From positions 1-64,000 of the forward strand of contig NZ_JASJUU010000009.1 in NCBI RefSeq assembly GCF_030125375.1: DNA of 64,000 nucleotides, in the 5' to 3' direction. The notes below the pieces were generated by a model. The model made no database searches. It was given only the letters and a program-made list of their open reading frames with translations, and had not been told where the DNA came from. Shown in pieces: positions 18,254 to 26,761 of the stretch; within the stretch, counting starts at the first letter, position 1; the number at the start of each line of letters is the position of its first letter. Source of the DNA: Pseudoalteromonas umbrosa (GTDB lineage Bacteria; Pseudomonadota; Gammaproteobacteria; Enterobacterales; Alteromonadaceae). Position numbers and translations under genes: made by a program.

Positions 18254-19033
18254 ATGACATTACATGTACATCCCGCTGTATTGTGGGCATCTGAATCCAC
18301 CCATGCCACTGAAGCAACAATACAACACCAGTATAAAGTTGGTGGACTTAACATTGAGTATGCGCGTTTTTTAGAAGGCAAGCCTGCTCTTTTGTTAATA
18401 ACCGATGCTGATAGCAATATTTTACTCTCGATAGTTGGCAGTACGGGGTGGGAGCATAATGATATGGCTTCCTTAGATGAGTCATTTGATTTGGGCCCGC
18501 TCGCTATTCGCCACAAGGTCGGCGCCGCATCCACTTCAACGATTCACTCGTTGGGGACTAACAAAGAGCGCCTTTGGACGCCTTATTATCCGGCTTTGCG
18601 TTTTACGCCCGCGACCAGTTTTAACGAAGTGATCCGCCGCAACGGCACGGCGAAAAAAGCATATTTAATTGCCGATACACGGGAGCAATTTTCAACAACA
18701 GAAATTAGCGCATGGCCATCGGAGCTATGGAATGGTACGCAGGCGTTGGACCTGAACACACTACCAACCAATGTCACTTATTTAGAAATGAGCGTTGGTG
18801 ATGTGACGTCATCGGCCACGGTCCGTTTGACCAATACGGTACTCAATGTCAACGATGGAAGCGTGCAAACTGCCGACCCTTATTTGGATATTTATTTTAC
18901 CAATGCCTTTGATGATTGGTCTAATGCTAAAGCAGAAATGAAAGCCATTATTGATGGGCTCCCATGGATTGGCAAAGACATTGATGAAATCGTGGCAAAG
19001 GAAACATTACATTACAACTTACCAACCGAATAA
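18254..19033 (+). CDS. Putative virion protein B1 of duplicated A-B pair
   Basis: 259 residues, GAAGGAG before ATG 18254. It is paralogous to the gene at 22873: both begin MTL.VHPA, share KPALL.(I/L)TD near residue 45, SIVG.T.W, E.FDLG, GAAS, then D(W)S(D/N)AKA.M.AII and end with a (D/S)EIVAKET-like block. It is soluble and beta-rich. It ends just before a hairpin at 19041-19058. Because A and B are duplicated together and keep their order, their products probably interact. That is inference. Confidence 0.6.
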   Translation: MTLHVHPAVLWASESTHATEATIQHQYKVGGLNIEYARFLEGKPALLLITDADSNILLSIVGSTGWEHNDMASLDESFDLGPLAIRHKVGAASTSTIHSLGTNKERLWTPYYPALRFTPATSFNEVIRRNGTAKKAYLIADTREQFSTTEISAWPSELWNGTQALDLNTLPTNVTYLEMSVGDVTSSATVRLTNTVLNVNDGSVQTADPYLDIYFTNAFDDWSNAKAEMKAIIDGLPWIGKDIDEIVAKETLHYNLPTE

Positions 19034-19040
19034 GACTGCC

Positions 19041-19058
19041 AAGGGGGATAGCCCCCTT
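19041..19058 (+). terminator. GC-rich hairpin, possible partial terminator
   Basis: AAGGGGG-ATAG-CCCCCTT is a perfect 7-bp stem followed by ATTTG, a weak T tract. It sits between genes of one run, so it may attenuate transcription or protect the upstream mRNA rather than stop it fully. Confidence 0.45.
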
Positions 19059-19099
19059 ATTTGTGCAGTAGCAATGAATAGAACAGAGGATATGACATT

Positions 19100-19780
19100 A
19101 TGCGTTGGCATGTTGATCAAAGGGTTTGGCCAAGCACTGAACTGATGTCAAACAGTCGGTTGTTGGTGATCCAAGAAGTAGAAGAGGTGGTGCTTGATAC
19201 TTTATTGATAAGACCAAGTGATAACCCTACATATTGGCAAGAGCGTCCTGATTATTTAAACCTTGCGCGCTTGTCTGAGTTGACGGTGTTAGGGGAATTT
19301 GAAAATGTGGTGACACCAGCAATAACAGGTACTTTTCAGCTGGGTTTTTCATTGGCGAGCAGCCCAAAGGGAATTACAGGTAAGCATGAGGACCACACAT
19401 GGCATCACCCTGCCAGTGCTGAACATTTTGAGTTTCAGTTAAATCAGCAGCGCGGTGCGTTGAATCATTTGCTTAATAACCAAGAGGGGACTTTGCTGTG
19501 GATACAAACCGTGTCACATCACAAAGACAATGGTCAGTACAATCCGTACTGGTTTACCTCGTCAACAAAAGATGTACTGACGGGTACCCGCGGGGCGGTT
19601 GGTGCCCATATTAATGACCCTAAAGCAATCGCGGTTAAACCGGATTACAACCACCCTTCATTGGCTTTTTCTCACCAGGCAGTGACAGGGATGACGCTGA
19701 ACTCGTCACAGCAAACCGTATTAAACATCACTCCATTACTGCAAGATAAAATTGCAACGTACCCTTACGAGGCAGGATAA
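19100..19780 (+). CDS. Putative virion protein
   Basis: 226 residues with AGAGGA about eleven bases before ATG 19100. A second methionine at codon 16 is a possible alternative start. Histidine-rich in the middle (KHEDHTWHHPASAEHFEF around residues 95-113), which could bind metal. A middle block (QQRGALNHLLNNQEGTLLW, then NPYWFTSSTKDVLTGTRG) is beta-hairpin-like. No family recognised. It lies four bases from the next gene. Confidence 0.5.
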   Translation: MRWHVDQRVWPSTELMSNSRLLVIQEVEEVVLDTLLIRPSDNPTYWQERPDYLNLARLSELTVLGEFENVVTPAITGTFQLGFSLASSPKGITGKHEDHTWHHPASAEHFEFQLNQQRGALNHLLNNQEGTLLWIQTVSHHKDNGQYNPYWFTSSTKDVLTGTRGAVGAHINDPKAIAVKPDYNHPSLAFSHQAVTGMTLNSSQQTVLNITPLLQDKIATYPYEAG

Positions 19781-19783
19781 ACA

Positions 19784-20731
19784 ATGCATGTAGTTTTAAA
19801 ACGTCGCGGTGTCATACTGCGTGCCACTTGGGATGGCTTACAAAAGCCAGCTCAGTTTAATTCGGCACATTGGGTTCGTATGTCACCAAGCAAGGCTCCT
19901 TCTGAAATCGCGGCCACTCCTAAAGTGGCCAATAGCTCGGTGATGATGAATCAAAGTGAGTTTAATGCGTTCGCTGGGGTTGCAGTCAGCAACTTTGTTG
20001 GTGGTTCTGTATCAATGAATTTCAGTGTATCTGCGCGCTTTGCGCAGACTGAAGAGCTCAATAGTTTGATTAGCCCATTAGCAACGGATGCGCAGCTTAA
20101 TCCGTGGAGATATATAAAGCTAGGTGTAGATAAACAGGTATTCCCAGCCAAGATAAGCGGAGGTCTTCGTCATACTCCTGCTCAAGGTTGGTTTAATGCT
20201 AGCTATACCGACACATTTGTAGTGAACCAAGCTGCGGCTAAAGTGCAAACTTGGCAATCGGCAAACGTTACCAGCCAATTTATGGTCGAAAAATTAACAC
20301 AATCTACGCTTCAGCTAGGCCATCTTCGTATTAGTTCAAACGATGGAAAAACAAGCAATGCGGTACAATTCAACAAACGCGTACTGGCGATGCATGTATA
20401 TGATGGCAATAAGGTACAATTTTACGAGAAATCGGCTAGTAACCAACGTTTGCTGACAAATAAACTTGGAGAAAATAGCAACACGGTTATGCTTAACGCA
20501 CAAATGCCCTCAGAGAGCTTATTTGAACCTGTGGCATGGGATGCAGATCATCACTTACCGGCTTATGGTCCAAGCAGTTTTGACAAAGATTTTGGTGAGG
20601 CAACACTTAGTGGTGTCGACCCATTATTTTTGCGCGCCAAGCCAACACACTATATTCGCCACAATGGCGCTTATGGCACGCAGACGGAAATCTTCCGTGA
20701 TACCCCTTACACCGCAGAGGAGGGCGCATGA
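19784..20731 (+). CDS. Putative virion protein
   Basis: 315 residues, AGGA before ATG 19784. Its composition (many S, N, T, A and alternating strands) resembles phage surface proteins. A basic N-terminal hairpin (VVLKRRGVILRATWDG) leads into a beta-rich body. Its stop overlaps the next start by four bases (ATGA), so the two are translationally coupled. No catalytic motif or transmembrane segment. Confidence 0.5.
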   Translation: MHVVLKRRGVILRATWDGLQKPAQFNSAHWVRMSPSKAPSEIAATPKVANSSVMMNQSEFNAFAGVAVSNFVGGSVSMNFSVSARFAQTEELNSLISPLATDAQLNPWRYIKLGVDKQVFPAKISGGLRHTPAQGWFNASYTDTFVVNQAAAKVQTWQSANVTSQFMVEKLTQSTLQLGHLRISSNDGKTSNAVQFNKRVLAMHVYDGNKVQFYEKSASNQRLLTNKLGENSNTVMLNAQMPSESLFEPVAWDADHHLPAYGPSSFDKDFGEATLSGVDPLFLRAKPTHYIRHNGAYGTQTEIFRDTPYTAEEGA

Positions 20732-21315
20732 AGCACAATAATTGGAATGTGATGTTTCAGCTATTTACGGCCATGAAAGGGTATGTTGTTGACAAGCGGG
20801 TATTGACGTTTAAAGGCCCATTGCCTGAATTGTCTCAAGCAACCAGTCATACGCAAATGCACGCACATATTTCCGGGCGTTTAGATGATTGGATTGCAAG
20901 CTATGATACGGCACCGATTTACACTCATAAGTTTGAAGGGGCGGCAGTACCGAGCGGTATTCACGATACTGCGGCACTCGGTCATATCGGCGAAGACCAT
21001 GCCGCATACTGGGATGTAGATTGGGATAACCCGGAGCATGTTTTGCGCATTTATTTGGGGCTGGGGGCAACGTTTGCACATAACGAAGCACTCTCCCCTG
21101 AGTTACCACATGAGCCGACTTGGTTTGTGATTGCTGATAAGTCTGATGGGCAGCTGCAAGGTGTAAGCTTAACGGCGGCTGGAGTACGCTTTGTTGGGTC
21201 GTTGTCGACGCCGTCCGCGCCAGATCCCAGTGCGCTTTTACAACTGGTGGTGCCAAGTCAAGCGGGTAAAGTTGCGCGTGGCCGGGACTTTACTAAATTA
21301 ACAATCCCGATTTAA
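20728..21315 (+). CDS. Putative virion protein
   Basis: 195 residues, GAGGAGGG before ATG 20728. Near residue 24 RVLTFKGPLPELSQA is a loose version of the array motif. It is aspartate- and tryptophan-rich in the middle (YWDVDWDNPEH). It may be a distant relative of the other array members. A long frame on the opposite strand in this region is a shadow. Confidence 0.5.
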   Translation: MKHNNWNVMFQLFTAMKGYVVDKRVLTFKGPLPELSQATSHTQMHAHISGRLDDWIASYDTAPIYTHKFEGAAVPSGIHDTAALGHIGEDHAAYWDVDWDNPEHVLRIYLGLGATFAHNEALSPELPHEPTWFVIADKSDGQLQGVSLTAAGVRFVGSLSTPSAPDPSALLQLVVPSQAGKVARGRDFTKLTIPI

Positions 21316-21325
21316 GGAGGACGTC

Positions 21326-21913
21326 ATGCGTAAAAACTACTGGGTAAACTCGAACTTTATCCATTCCATCTGCTCTACTGTGCGCGGTAATTATATGTCA
21401 GGTCCTTCTTCTGGTCATCGCAGTGGCGGTGAATACGACATGTTTTTTATGCTTTCACATTTGGAGCCCGACGCTTTACTTGCTCAGTTTAAGCCGAATG
21501 ACCAGGCATCTGGGCTTGTTGGTCCGCGTATACCGAGTGTGAATAAGGCGTCCGCAGGCTATGTATTGCCTCCATCTCACAGTAGTGTTAATGACGAAGG
21601 AGAGTTACTGCTGCACTGGCCTGAAAGTCACAAAGAAATATATTACCCTATGTTTCATCCAACACCGACCAATAATGAAAAGCCGCAAAGCTTTTTGTTG
21701 ATGATGACAAACTCTATTGCTGCGCATTTTATTGCTAATAGCTATTCTTTTCGCACGTCATTTGGCAAATTTGTCGTTTATGCCGTGGGTACGGTGGGTG
21801 ACTATCAAAGTGGCGCAGACATAGAATTTGAAGGCTTAGACAGTTGGCGTTTAGGTCGACCTTTGTACTTGGAGAACAATACCTTGAGGATCCCAATGAA
21901 GGTGGTTCGTTAA
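21326..21913 (+). CDS. Putative virion protein
   Basis: 195 residues, the same length as the gene before it, with AAGGAGG before ATG 21326. It begins MRKNYWVNSNFIHSICSTVRGNYM, comparable in position to MKHNNWNVMFQLFTAMKGYVV of the preceding gene, which hints at shared ancestry. Last gene before the 28-bp palindrome. Function unknown. Confidence 0.5.
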   Translation: MRKNYWVNSNFIHSICSTVRGNYMSGPSSGHRSGGEYDMFFMLSHLEPDALLAQFKPNDQASGLVGPRIPSVNKASAGYVLPPSHSSVNDEGELLLHWPESHKEIYYPMFHPTPTNNEKPQSFLLMMTNSIAAHFIANSYSFRTSFGKFVVYAVGTVGDYQSGADIEFEGLDSWRLGRPLYLENNTLRIPMKVVR

Positions 21914-21935
21914 TCGCCCATTAATGGTTAAATGA

Positions 21936-21985
21936 ATGGTATTTATTGTACAATAAATACCATATAAAGATGTATGTAATGAGAC
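21936..21985 (+). promoter_or_regulatory. 28-bp perfect palindrome plus TGAGAC
   Basis: Positions 21936-21963 form a perfect 28-bp palindrome (half-site ATGGTATTTATTGT) around TTGTACAA. TGAGAC follows at 21980-21985. It controls, by position, the A2-B2 genes at 22074-23631, with a leader of about 90 nt. This is the most extended copy of the dispersed palindrome. It could also act as a hairpin in RNA. Confidence 0.65.
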
Positions 21986-22073
21986 TGAGATACTTGCAGT
22001 GGATTAACACTGTATTTTTGCACCCCGATGGCAGGTTAGGCTGAGGTCTAACCGAGAATAATAGGTTTAAACC

Positions 22074-22856
22074 ATGGCCGAAACTTTTGATATCAATTCG
22101 TTATTATCAAACGAAGAGCTACAGCGAATGGCGATGCGGCCATTTTCTCCCTCTTTTTATCGACAAGAAGACTTAAATCAAGTTACACATGGCGCTAATG
22201 ACTTTACGTTGCGCTTTCACTTTTATACTGGGCGTGTGCCGACACCTGCTGAGTTTTATTATGGTATGTACTTTGATAAAAAAGGGCAGAGTCATAGTGA
22301 TGTAGGATTGTCTATGCCCGCAAGATATTGTGGTTATATGAGTTTGATCACAAGTGGAAAAAGTGACTCAAGCTATGGCTCAGTAGGCCCTCATGCCAAA
22401 ATGTCAGGCATGCAGCATCCCGCAGGAAAAGAGCCAGCCAGTCACAGAGATGATTTTACCGCAGTGCCAGTGAATGCTCAGGCTGATTTGAGTTGGTTAA
22501 CAGACATCAGTTTTAGTGTGAGTAATGAATATACTTTGTCATCAGGTGAACTAAACGCACTTAAGGGTTATGTCACAGCAGGTAAATGGGTCGGTGAGCA
22601 AGCCCCCACTTTTTTCTTTTTGACTAAAAATCATAATGCTCCCGTATTTACCCAGTGCAATGTTAAAACGCCAGACGCCAATATTAATGCTGGGGTTGTC
22701 AGTTACTTAAACACTAGCTATATAGAGCGCAGACCTCTGGCCATGGGCACTGTGGGAGGTTTTGGTTCAGGTGCGACTTTAGAGCTTTCGAAAGGGTATG
22801 ATTTTTCTGGGGTGATCTCGCCAATTAGCCTGCGAGCACAGTGCCAAATAACCTAA
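22074..22856 (+). CDS. Putative virion protein A2 of duplicated A-B pair
   Basis: 260 residues, paralogue of the gene at 17450. It keeps MAETFDI, EELQRMAMR, FHFYTGRVPTPAEFYYGMYFD, SGMQHPAGK, a matching GVVSY block and GSGATLELSKGYDFSG. The surfaces between these blocks have diverged strongly, as expected for two related particle components with different partners. The start region (AGGTTTAAACC before ATG) also resembles that of A1. Function unknown. Confidence 0.6.
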   Translation: MAETFDINSLLSNEELQRMAMRPFSPSFYRQEDLNQVTHGANDFTLRFHFYTGRVPTPAEFYYGMYFDKKGQSHSDVGLSMPARYCGYMSLITSGKSDSSYGSVGPHAKMSGMQHPAGKEPASHRDDFTAVPVNAQADLSWLTDISFSVSNEYTLSSGELNALKGYVTAGKWVGEQAPTFFFLTKNHNAPVFTQCNVKTPDANINAGVVSYLNTSYIERRPLAMGTVGGFGSGATLELSKGYDFSGVISPISLRAQCQIT

Positions 22857-22872
22857 CAGGAGATGATGAACA

Positions 22873-23631
22873 ATGACATTGATGGTACATCCCGCAGCGT
22901 TTTATGAGTCTGAATCACTGCTTCAACATAGCCAAAAGAGCTACAGCCGTACAGATCCAAATGACAAGTACATGCGATACCTAGAGGAAAAACCGGCATT
23001 GCTTGTATTGACCGATGATCAGGGTACGATTCTGCATTCAATTGTCGGTAAAACCAGTTGGAAAGGCAATGTTTTTCCTCCTCTAGGGGAGGAGTTTGAC
23101 TTGGGCCAGTTATATGCGAGACAGAAAACTGGCGCGGCTTCAGCAGCTGTGATTTATCAGCTTGATCACCAAAATAAGCGGCCAATGACGCCATATGTGC
23201 CCTTGTTGGTTTTTGATACCCAGCGCGCGTATAGTGAAGAGGTACGCAATGCTGGGACAGTGGCAAAGGCATATTTGGTCGTTGATAAATATGAACATTA
23301 CTCGAGCGAAGATATTACCTTATGGCCAGATGAGCTTTGGCAGGGGCAAGCGCCGCTTGACATCAACAGTTTGCCTGAAGGGGTATCATATCTCATGGTA
23401 AGTACCGGTGCTAGCCATTCAGATAATGCCGTGTTTCTATCTGATCTGCATTTAGATCCCAATACCCATATTATCAGGTTGGTTAATGATCAAATGGCCT
23501 TGTGTTTTCCAAACCTCATAGGCGATTGGTCCGATGCCAAAGCACAAATGATGGCGATTATTGCCGATTTTCCATATGTGGGACATTCTTATGACGAGGT
23601 GGTCGCAAAAGAAACACCGCCTGTAGTATAA
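22873..23631 (+). CDS. Putative virion protein B2 of duplicated A-B pair
   Basis: 252 residues with AGGAG before ATG 22873, 16 bases after A2. Conserved with B1: MTL.VHPA start, EKPALLVLTDDQGTIL near residue 40, SIVGKTSW, GAAS, WP(S/D)ELW and GDWSDAKAQMMAII near the end. It is followed by a strong terminator at 23654-23686, so the A2-B2 transcript ends here. Confidence 0.6.
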   Translation: MTLMVHPAAFYESESLLQHSQKSYSRTDPNDKYMRYLEEKPALLVLTDDQGTILHSIVGKTSWKGNVFPPLGEEFDLGQLYARQKTGAASAAVIYQLDHQNKRPMTPYVPLLVFDTQRAYSEEVRNAGTVAKAYLVVDKYEHYSSEDITLWPDELWQGQAPLDINSLPEGVSYLMVSTGASHSDNAVFLSDLHLDPNTHIIRLVNDQMALCFPNLIGDWSDAKAQMMAIIADFPYVGHSYDEVVAKETPPVV

Positions 23632-23653
23632 ACTTCGTTATATTTTTATTGCC

Positions 23654-23686
23654 AAGCCCAGCTTTATGCTGGGCTTTTGTGTTTTT
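23654..23686 (+). terminator. Intrinsic terminator
   Basis: AAGCCCAGC-TTTAT-GCTGGGCTT followed by TTGTGTTTTTT. The 9-bp stem is identical to that of the terminator at 33979-34000. Confidence 0.8.
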
Positions 23687-23688
23687 TA

Positions 23689-23730
23689 TTGTACAAGGCT
23701 GCATGTTACAATGGTTGTTAATTGAGACGA
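23689..23730 (+). promoter_or_regulatory. TTGTACAA / TTGAGACGA cassette
   Basis: TTGTACAA (23689-23696) lies 25 bp before TTGAGACGA (23722-23730), immediately after the terminator and before the gene at 23782. A new transcript almost certainly starts here. Confidence 0.55.
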
Positions 23731-23781
23731 GAATGATGGGCATTGTGGCCTGTCTCTGATATATCGCGGAGTATATGCATC

Positions 23782-24546
23782 ATGTCAGTGAATCAGTACG
23801 ATTTTGAATTATATAGCGTTGATTTGGAGCGGCGCGGAGATGGCGTTTTCGCCCACTCTCGCCCAATCAATGTGCAGCTTACTAAAGGCGAGCCAGTTCT
23901 TAACCCTAAAGGGATTTTGTTAGAGCACGCCTCACAGCTGTTAGAGCGCAGGCAAGCTAAAATTGTGGTGTTAACCTGCGGTAAGAATGAAAAAGGGGAG
24001 CCTATGTTGGACCACTTAGGCTACATCGGTGTGTACGGTGAACCAACTTTCACCGATGTACAACCAACCAGTTTGTATGCGCTGTCTGAGGTGTTTAAAC
24101 AGGTATCGGTGATCAAAGTGGCATTCGACAACTCAGGTGCTGGCCATTATCAAGAAGACACAAATGTACACAGTGCTATTTTTACGTTAAGTGGCAACGG
24201 GGCGCTGCGCCCCTTTGAGCAAAACAGCGCTGTGCTATGGCCGCAAGATCTGTTAGATACGATGCATGCACACAATGAATATCAGCAGTTGGTTAACGGC
24301 GAAACGCTTATGAACAGTGTCGCCTTAAACTCAGTATATTATCGCCGAAAATATCCCCAGACCCCAGAAGGTGGCTATCACTACGAGTGTTTTGCCGTGT
24401 GTTTATCCAGAGAAAAACGCACTTGGCTGAGTAAGGCCAAAGAGGTGATCAAAGGGGCACTAGAAATGGAAAGGGAGGCCATCAAGGACCAATTAATGCG
24501 TTTAGATGGGGCGTTGCATCAATTGAATGGGCAGGCGTATGACTGA
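23782..24546 (+). CDS. Hypothetical 254-residue protein
   Basis: I start at ATG 23782 (MSVNQYDFELYSVDL). The frame is open further up to a TTG at 23743, but that would include the leader. Mixed alpha/beta protein; the C-terminal 50 residues form a charged helix (REKRTWLSKAKEVIKGALEM) suited to a coiled coil. Its stop overlaps the next start. It comes right after the A2-B2 terminator, with its own regulatory cassette. No family recognised. Confidence 0.55.
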   Translation: MSVNQYDFELYSVDLERRGDGVFAHSRPINVQLTKGEPVLNPKGILLEHASQLLERRQAKIVVLTCGKNEKGEPMLDHLGYIGVYGEPTFTDVQPTSLYALSEVFKQVSVIKVAFDNSGAGHYQEDTNVHSAIFTLSGNGALRPFEQNSAVLWPQDLLDTMHAHNEYQQLVNGETLMNSVALNSVYYRRKYPQTPEGGYHYECFAVCLSREKRTWLSKAKEVIKGALEMEREAIKDQLMRLDGALHQLNGQAYD

Positions 24547-24928
24547 GTTTAAACAGTGTTATATCAAGGAACTAAACAGAGCTTTTGTGATGGTAAAGGG
24601 GTTTCCGAGCAGCGATGAGTTGAGCGATTGGCTACACAATACCACAGGTACAATTTATTTCCTGTTCCCTAGCGGGTACAAACAAGAGTCAACCCAGATA
24701 GCGCTGCGCGCCAGGGTGCAGGCAGTACTAGAGAAGGTTGAAGTCGATACTGGAATGCCGGTACAGCAATCTTTAAGTCGAGTGAATACCTTGGTGTTAT
24801 CACAGAGTGACTATGGCACAGAGCTTGATGACTTCGCATTTGTGCAAGCCTATGAAGCCACACTGAAAACCATCACTCCAAATCAGCCATCTGGGCGGGC
24901 AAAGAAACATATCCCGACATTTGGTTAA
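24539..24928 (+). CDS. Hypothetical 129-residue protein
   Basis: Start at ATG 24539, inside the last codons of the previous gene (8-base overlap); the four codons before it lie in the preceding gene. Near residue 15, FVMVKGFPSSDELSDWL resembles the array's GxxPxxxEL motif, so it may be a distant member. The C-terminus is basic. Function unknown. Confidence 0.5.
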   Translation: MTEFKQCYIKELNRAFVMVKGFPSSDELSDWLHNTTGTIYFLFPSGYKQESTQIALRARVQAVLEKVEVDTGMPVQQSLSRVNTLVLSQSDYGTELDDFAFVQAYEATLKTITPNQPSGRAKKHIPTFG

Positions 24929-24994
24929 AGGTATTTAGGGCTTAATCGAATGTTAAGTCCGCAGTTAATTAGTAAATTTAAAGGAGACCCCGAA

Positions 24995-26236
24995 ATGGGA
25001 TTAATACTTGTCTTGATCATCGCCTCTGTGGCGATAGCAGGCAGTGCCGCTTACTTTTCAGTGATCGGTCTGGCTGCGATGTTTTCAGCGGCTTATTGGC
25101 CAGTTGTTGTCATGGGCTCTTCTTTAGAGCTCGGTAAGCTGGTGGCGGCCAGCTTTGTCTATCGCACTTGGGAGACAACAGGGTTTTTAATGAAAACCTA
25201 CCTGATCGGCGCGATAGGCGTACTGATGATTGTCACCAGCTTAGGTATATTTGGCTTTTTATCTATGGGTTACGGAGAGTCGACGCAAAAATTGCAAGAA
25301 GTCACATTTACCATAGAAGCTAATCAAAAGCAGGTTTTACAGGTGAATGAAAGACTAGAACAGATCAATAAGACCATTGCTGATGTGCCGCCACAGTATA
25401 TAACCAAACGCATGGAGCTCAGAGCTGATTATGCTGAGGAAGTTGCGCAATTAGAGCAGCAGCGTAAAGCTTTGCAAGAAACAATGGCTGCTTTGCAAAA
25501 GCAAAAGATGGAAGCCGATGCTCATGTTGGCCCAATTATTTATATTGCGGCGATGTTTGGTATCGATGTACAAGATGCCGTGAAGTTCTTTATTTTTGCT
25601 TTAATTATCGTATTCGATCCGATGGCAGTGATTTTAACGTTGGCGACCAACCATGCAATAGAGCAATATCAGAAGCGACGCCAGCAACAGCTAAGAGAGA
25701 AGCGCGATCATGATTTGGCGTTAGAGCATGAGCGCGCGGCTTCCCGCCAAGAGCAGGTTAAAGAAGAGGGGGATAGCGCTGAGCAAAAGAGCCAATCACT
25801 CAGTGAGGAAATTGCGCCAAAGTCAGAGCCCGAAGCTGAACTACAGCCTGAAGCGGCTCTCCCTCAAGGGTCAGTTGCAGTGCCTGAATCAATCGTTCAA
25901 AGTGTTGCAAAGCAAGCGCCTACTGTCAGTGATATGAACGCAGTACTCAATAAAACCCCATCGCGCCGAGAGACTTTGAAAAACCGTCACAAGAAATCAA
26001 TACAAAAAACTGAAGAAAAAGGCGTGTTAAAAGTTAATGGGGTGGATATTCCTAAGCGGGTGATTTGTCAATTAGGTAAACCTGATCAAGATCTGCTGCA
26101 TGGGCTATCAAAGGGAGCTCAATTTGGTGTGTTGGCAAATCAGCTGGGGATGACGCAAGTCAATCTGCGCAAGCGTTGTACTTATATCAGCACATTACTG
26201 GATTCTCAGGGCTTTAAAGTGGACTTACTCAGTTAA
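24995..26236 (+). CDS. Membrane protein with coiled coil, marine T4-like phage type
   Basis: About 413 residues from ATG 24995, preferred because AAAGGAGA lies upstream; an ATG at 24950 has a poor site. Three hydrophobic segments lie at about 2-22, 30-52 and 65-95 around AAYFSVIGLAAMFSAAYWPV and SLELGKLVAASFVYRTW. A long coiled coil (about 105-180) leads to a fourth membrane segment (about 185-220). A charged tail ends in a helix-turn-helix-like domain (near 345-413). The first part resembles an uncharacterised membrane protein common in marine T4-like phages, from memory of that family. It may reshape or sense the host membrane during infection. Confidence 0.6.
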   Translation: MGLILVLIIASVAIAGSAAYFSVIGLAAMFSAAYWPVVVMGSSLELGKLVAASFVYRTWETTGFLMKTYLIGAIGVLMIVTSLGIFGFLSMGYGESTQKLQEVTFTIEANQKQVLQVNERLEQINKTIADVPPQYITKRMELRADYAEEVAQLEQQRKALQETMAALQKQKMEADAHVGPIIYIAAMFGIDVQDAVKFFIFALIIVFDPMAVILTLATNHAIEQYQKRRQQQLREKRDHDLALEHERAASRQEQVKEEGDSAEQKSQSLSEEIAPKSEPEAELQPEAALPQGSVAVPESIVQSVAKQAPTVSDMNAVLNKTPSRRETLKNRHKKSIQKTEEKGVLKVNGVDIPKRVICQLGKPDQDLLHGLSKGAQFGVLANQLGMTQVNLRKRCTYISTLLDSQGFKVDLLS

Positions 26237-26247
26237 CCGACTGAGCG

Positions 26248-26278
26248 AAAAAAAGCTGACTTTTAAGTCAGCTTTTTT
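26248..26278. terminator. Bidirectional terminator between convergent genes
   Basis: AAAAAAGCTGAC-TTTTAA-GTCAGCTTTTTT reads as a hairpin with a T run on both strands. It separates the convergent genes ending at 26236 and 26309. Confidence 0.8.
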
Positions 26279-26308
26279 ATTGCATATAGATGGGCTTGTA
26301 CAACTGGG

Positions 26309-26761
26309 TTATGTCCGAGGGATAGGGTATTCTCCAGTGAAAAAGTAAGCTTGGGATTTACCATCCCTCAGGGGCAAAATGTCGACGTTGTGTTTACCGG
26401 CTATTAAACTAGCTAATCGCGGTGCCAATTGATAATGGCACATAGGAACCACAGTTCTATCATCGATATCAACATACAATCTGCGTTCATCTTTATTAAC
26501 CACAAATGTGACTGACTTTGCCGCACTGCTTCTTGCTTCATGTAATACGGTGAACAGAAGTCGATTAACCTGTGCTTTGGGGGTCATATCATAGAGTGTG
26601 ATCAATGCGAGTATCGAAAAAGCCAGCATGGTGGTATTTGCAATTTCTAACAGCAACAACGGACAGCCTTCAATACAACCCATATGCATAACAACGATGG
26701 CTGCGGAAATTGCAGCTGCCAGCAGATATAGTCCCAAGCGTGTCACAGCTAAAGGTTTCAT
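26309..26761 (-). CDS. Small membrane protein with cytoplasmic domain
   Basis: 150 residues: two hydrophobic segments (about 8-27 and 34-57) with a short CIEGC loop between them. This pair of cysteines probably lies in the periplasm. A soluble C-terminal domain follows (about 60-150). No signal-peptidase site is evident, so it should stay in the inner membrane. GGAA lies before ATG 26761. No family recognised. TTGTACAA at 26296-26303 lies just past the stop codon, where an upstream operator would be of no use to this gene. Confidence 0.5.
   Translation of the reverse strand: MKPLAVTRLGLYLLAAAISAAIVVMHMGCIEGCPLLLLEIANTTMLAFSILALITLYDMTPKAQVNRLLFTVLHEARSSAAKSVTFVVNKDERRLYVDIDDRTVVPMCHYQLAPRLASLIAGKHNVDILPLRDGKSQAYFFTGEYPIPRT

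Noticed and set aside
20810..21256. 148-codon minus-strand frame
   Set aside because: It lies fully inside the well-supported plus-strand gene 20728-21315, has no ribosome site and an odd composition.
22853..23272. 139-codon minus-strand frame
   Set aside because: Shadow of the B2 gene on the plus strand, which has clear paralogy to B1.
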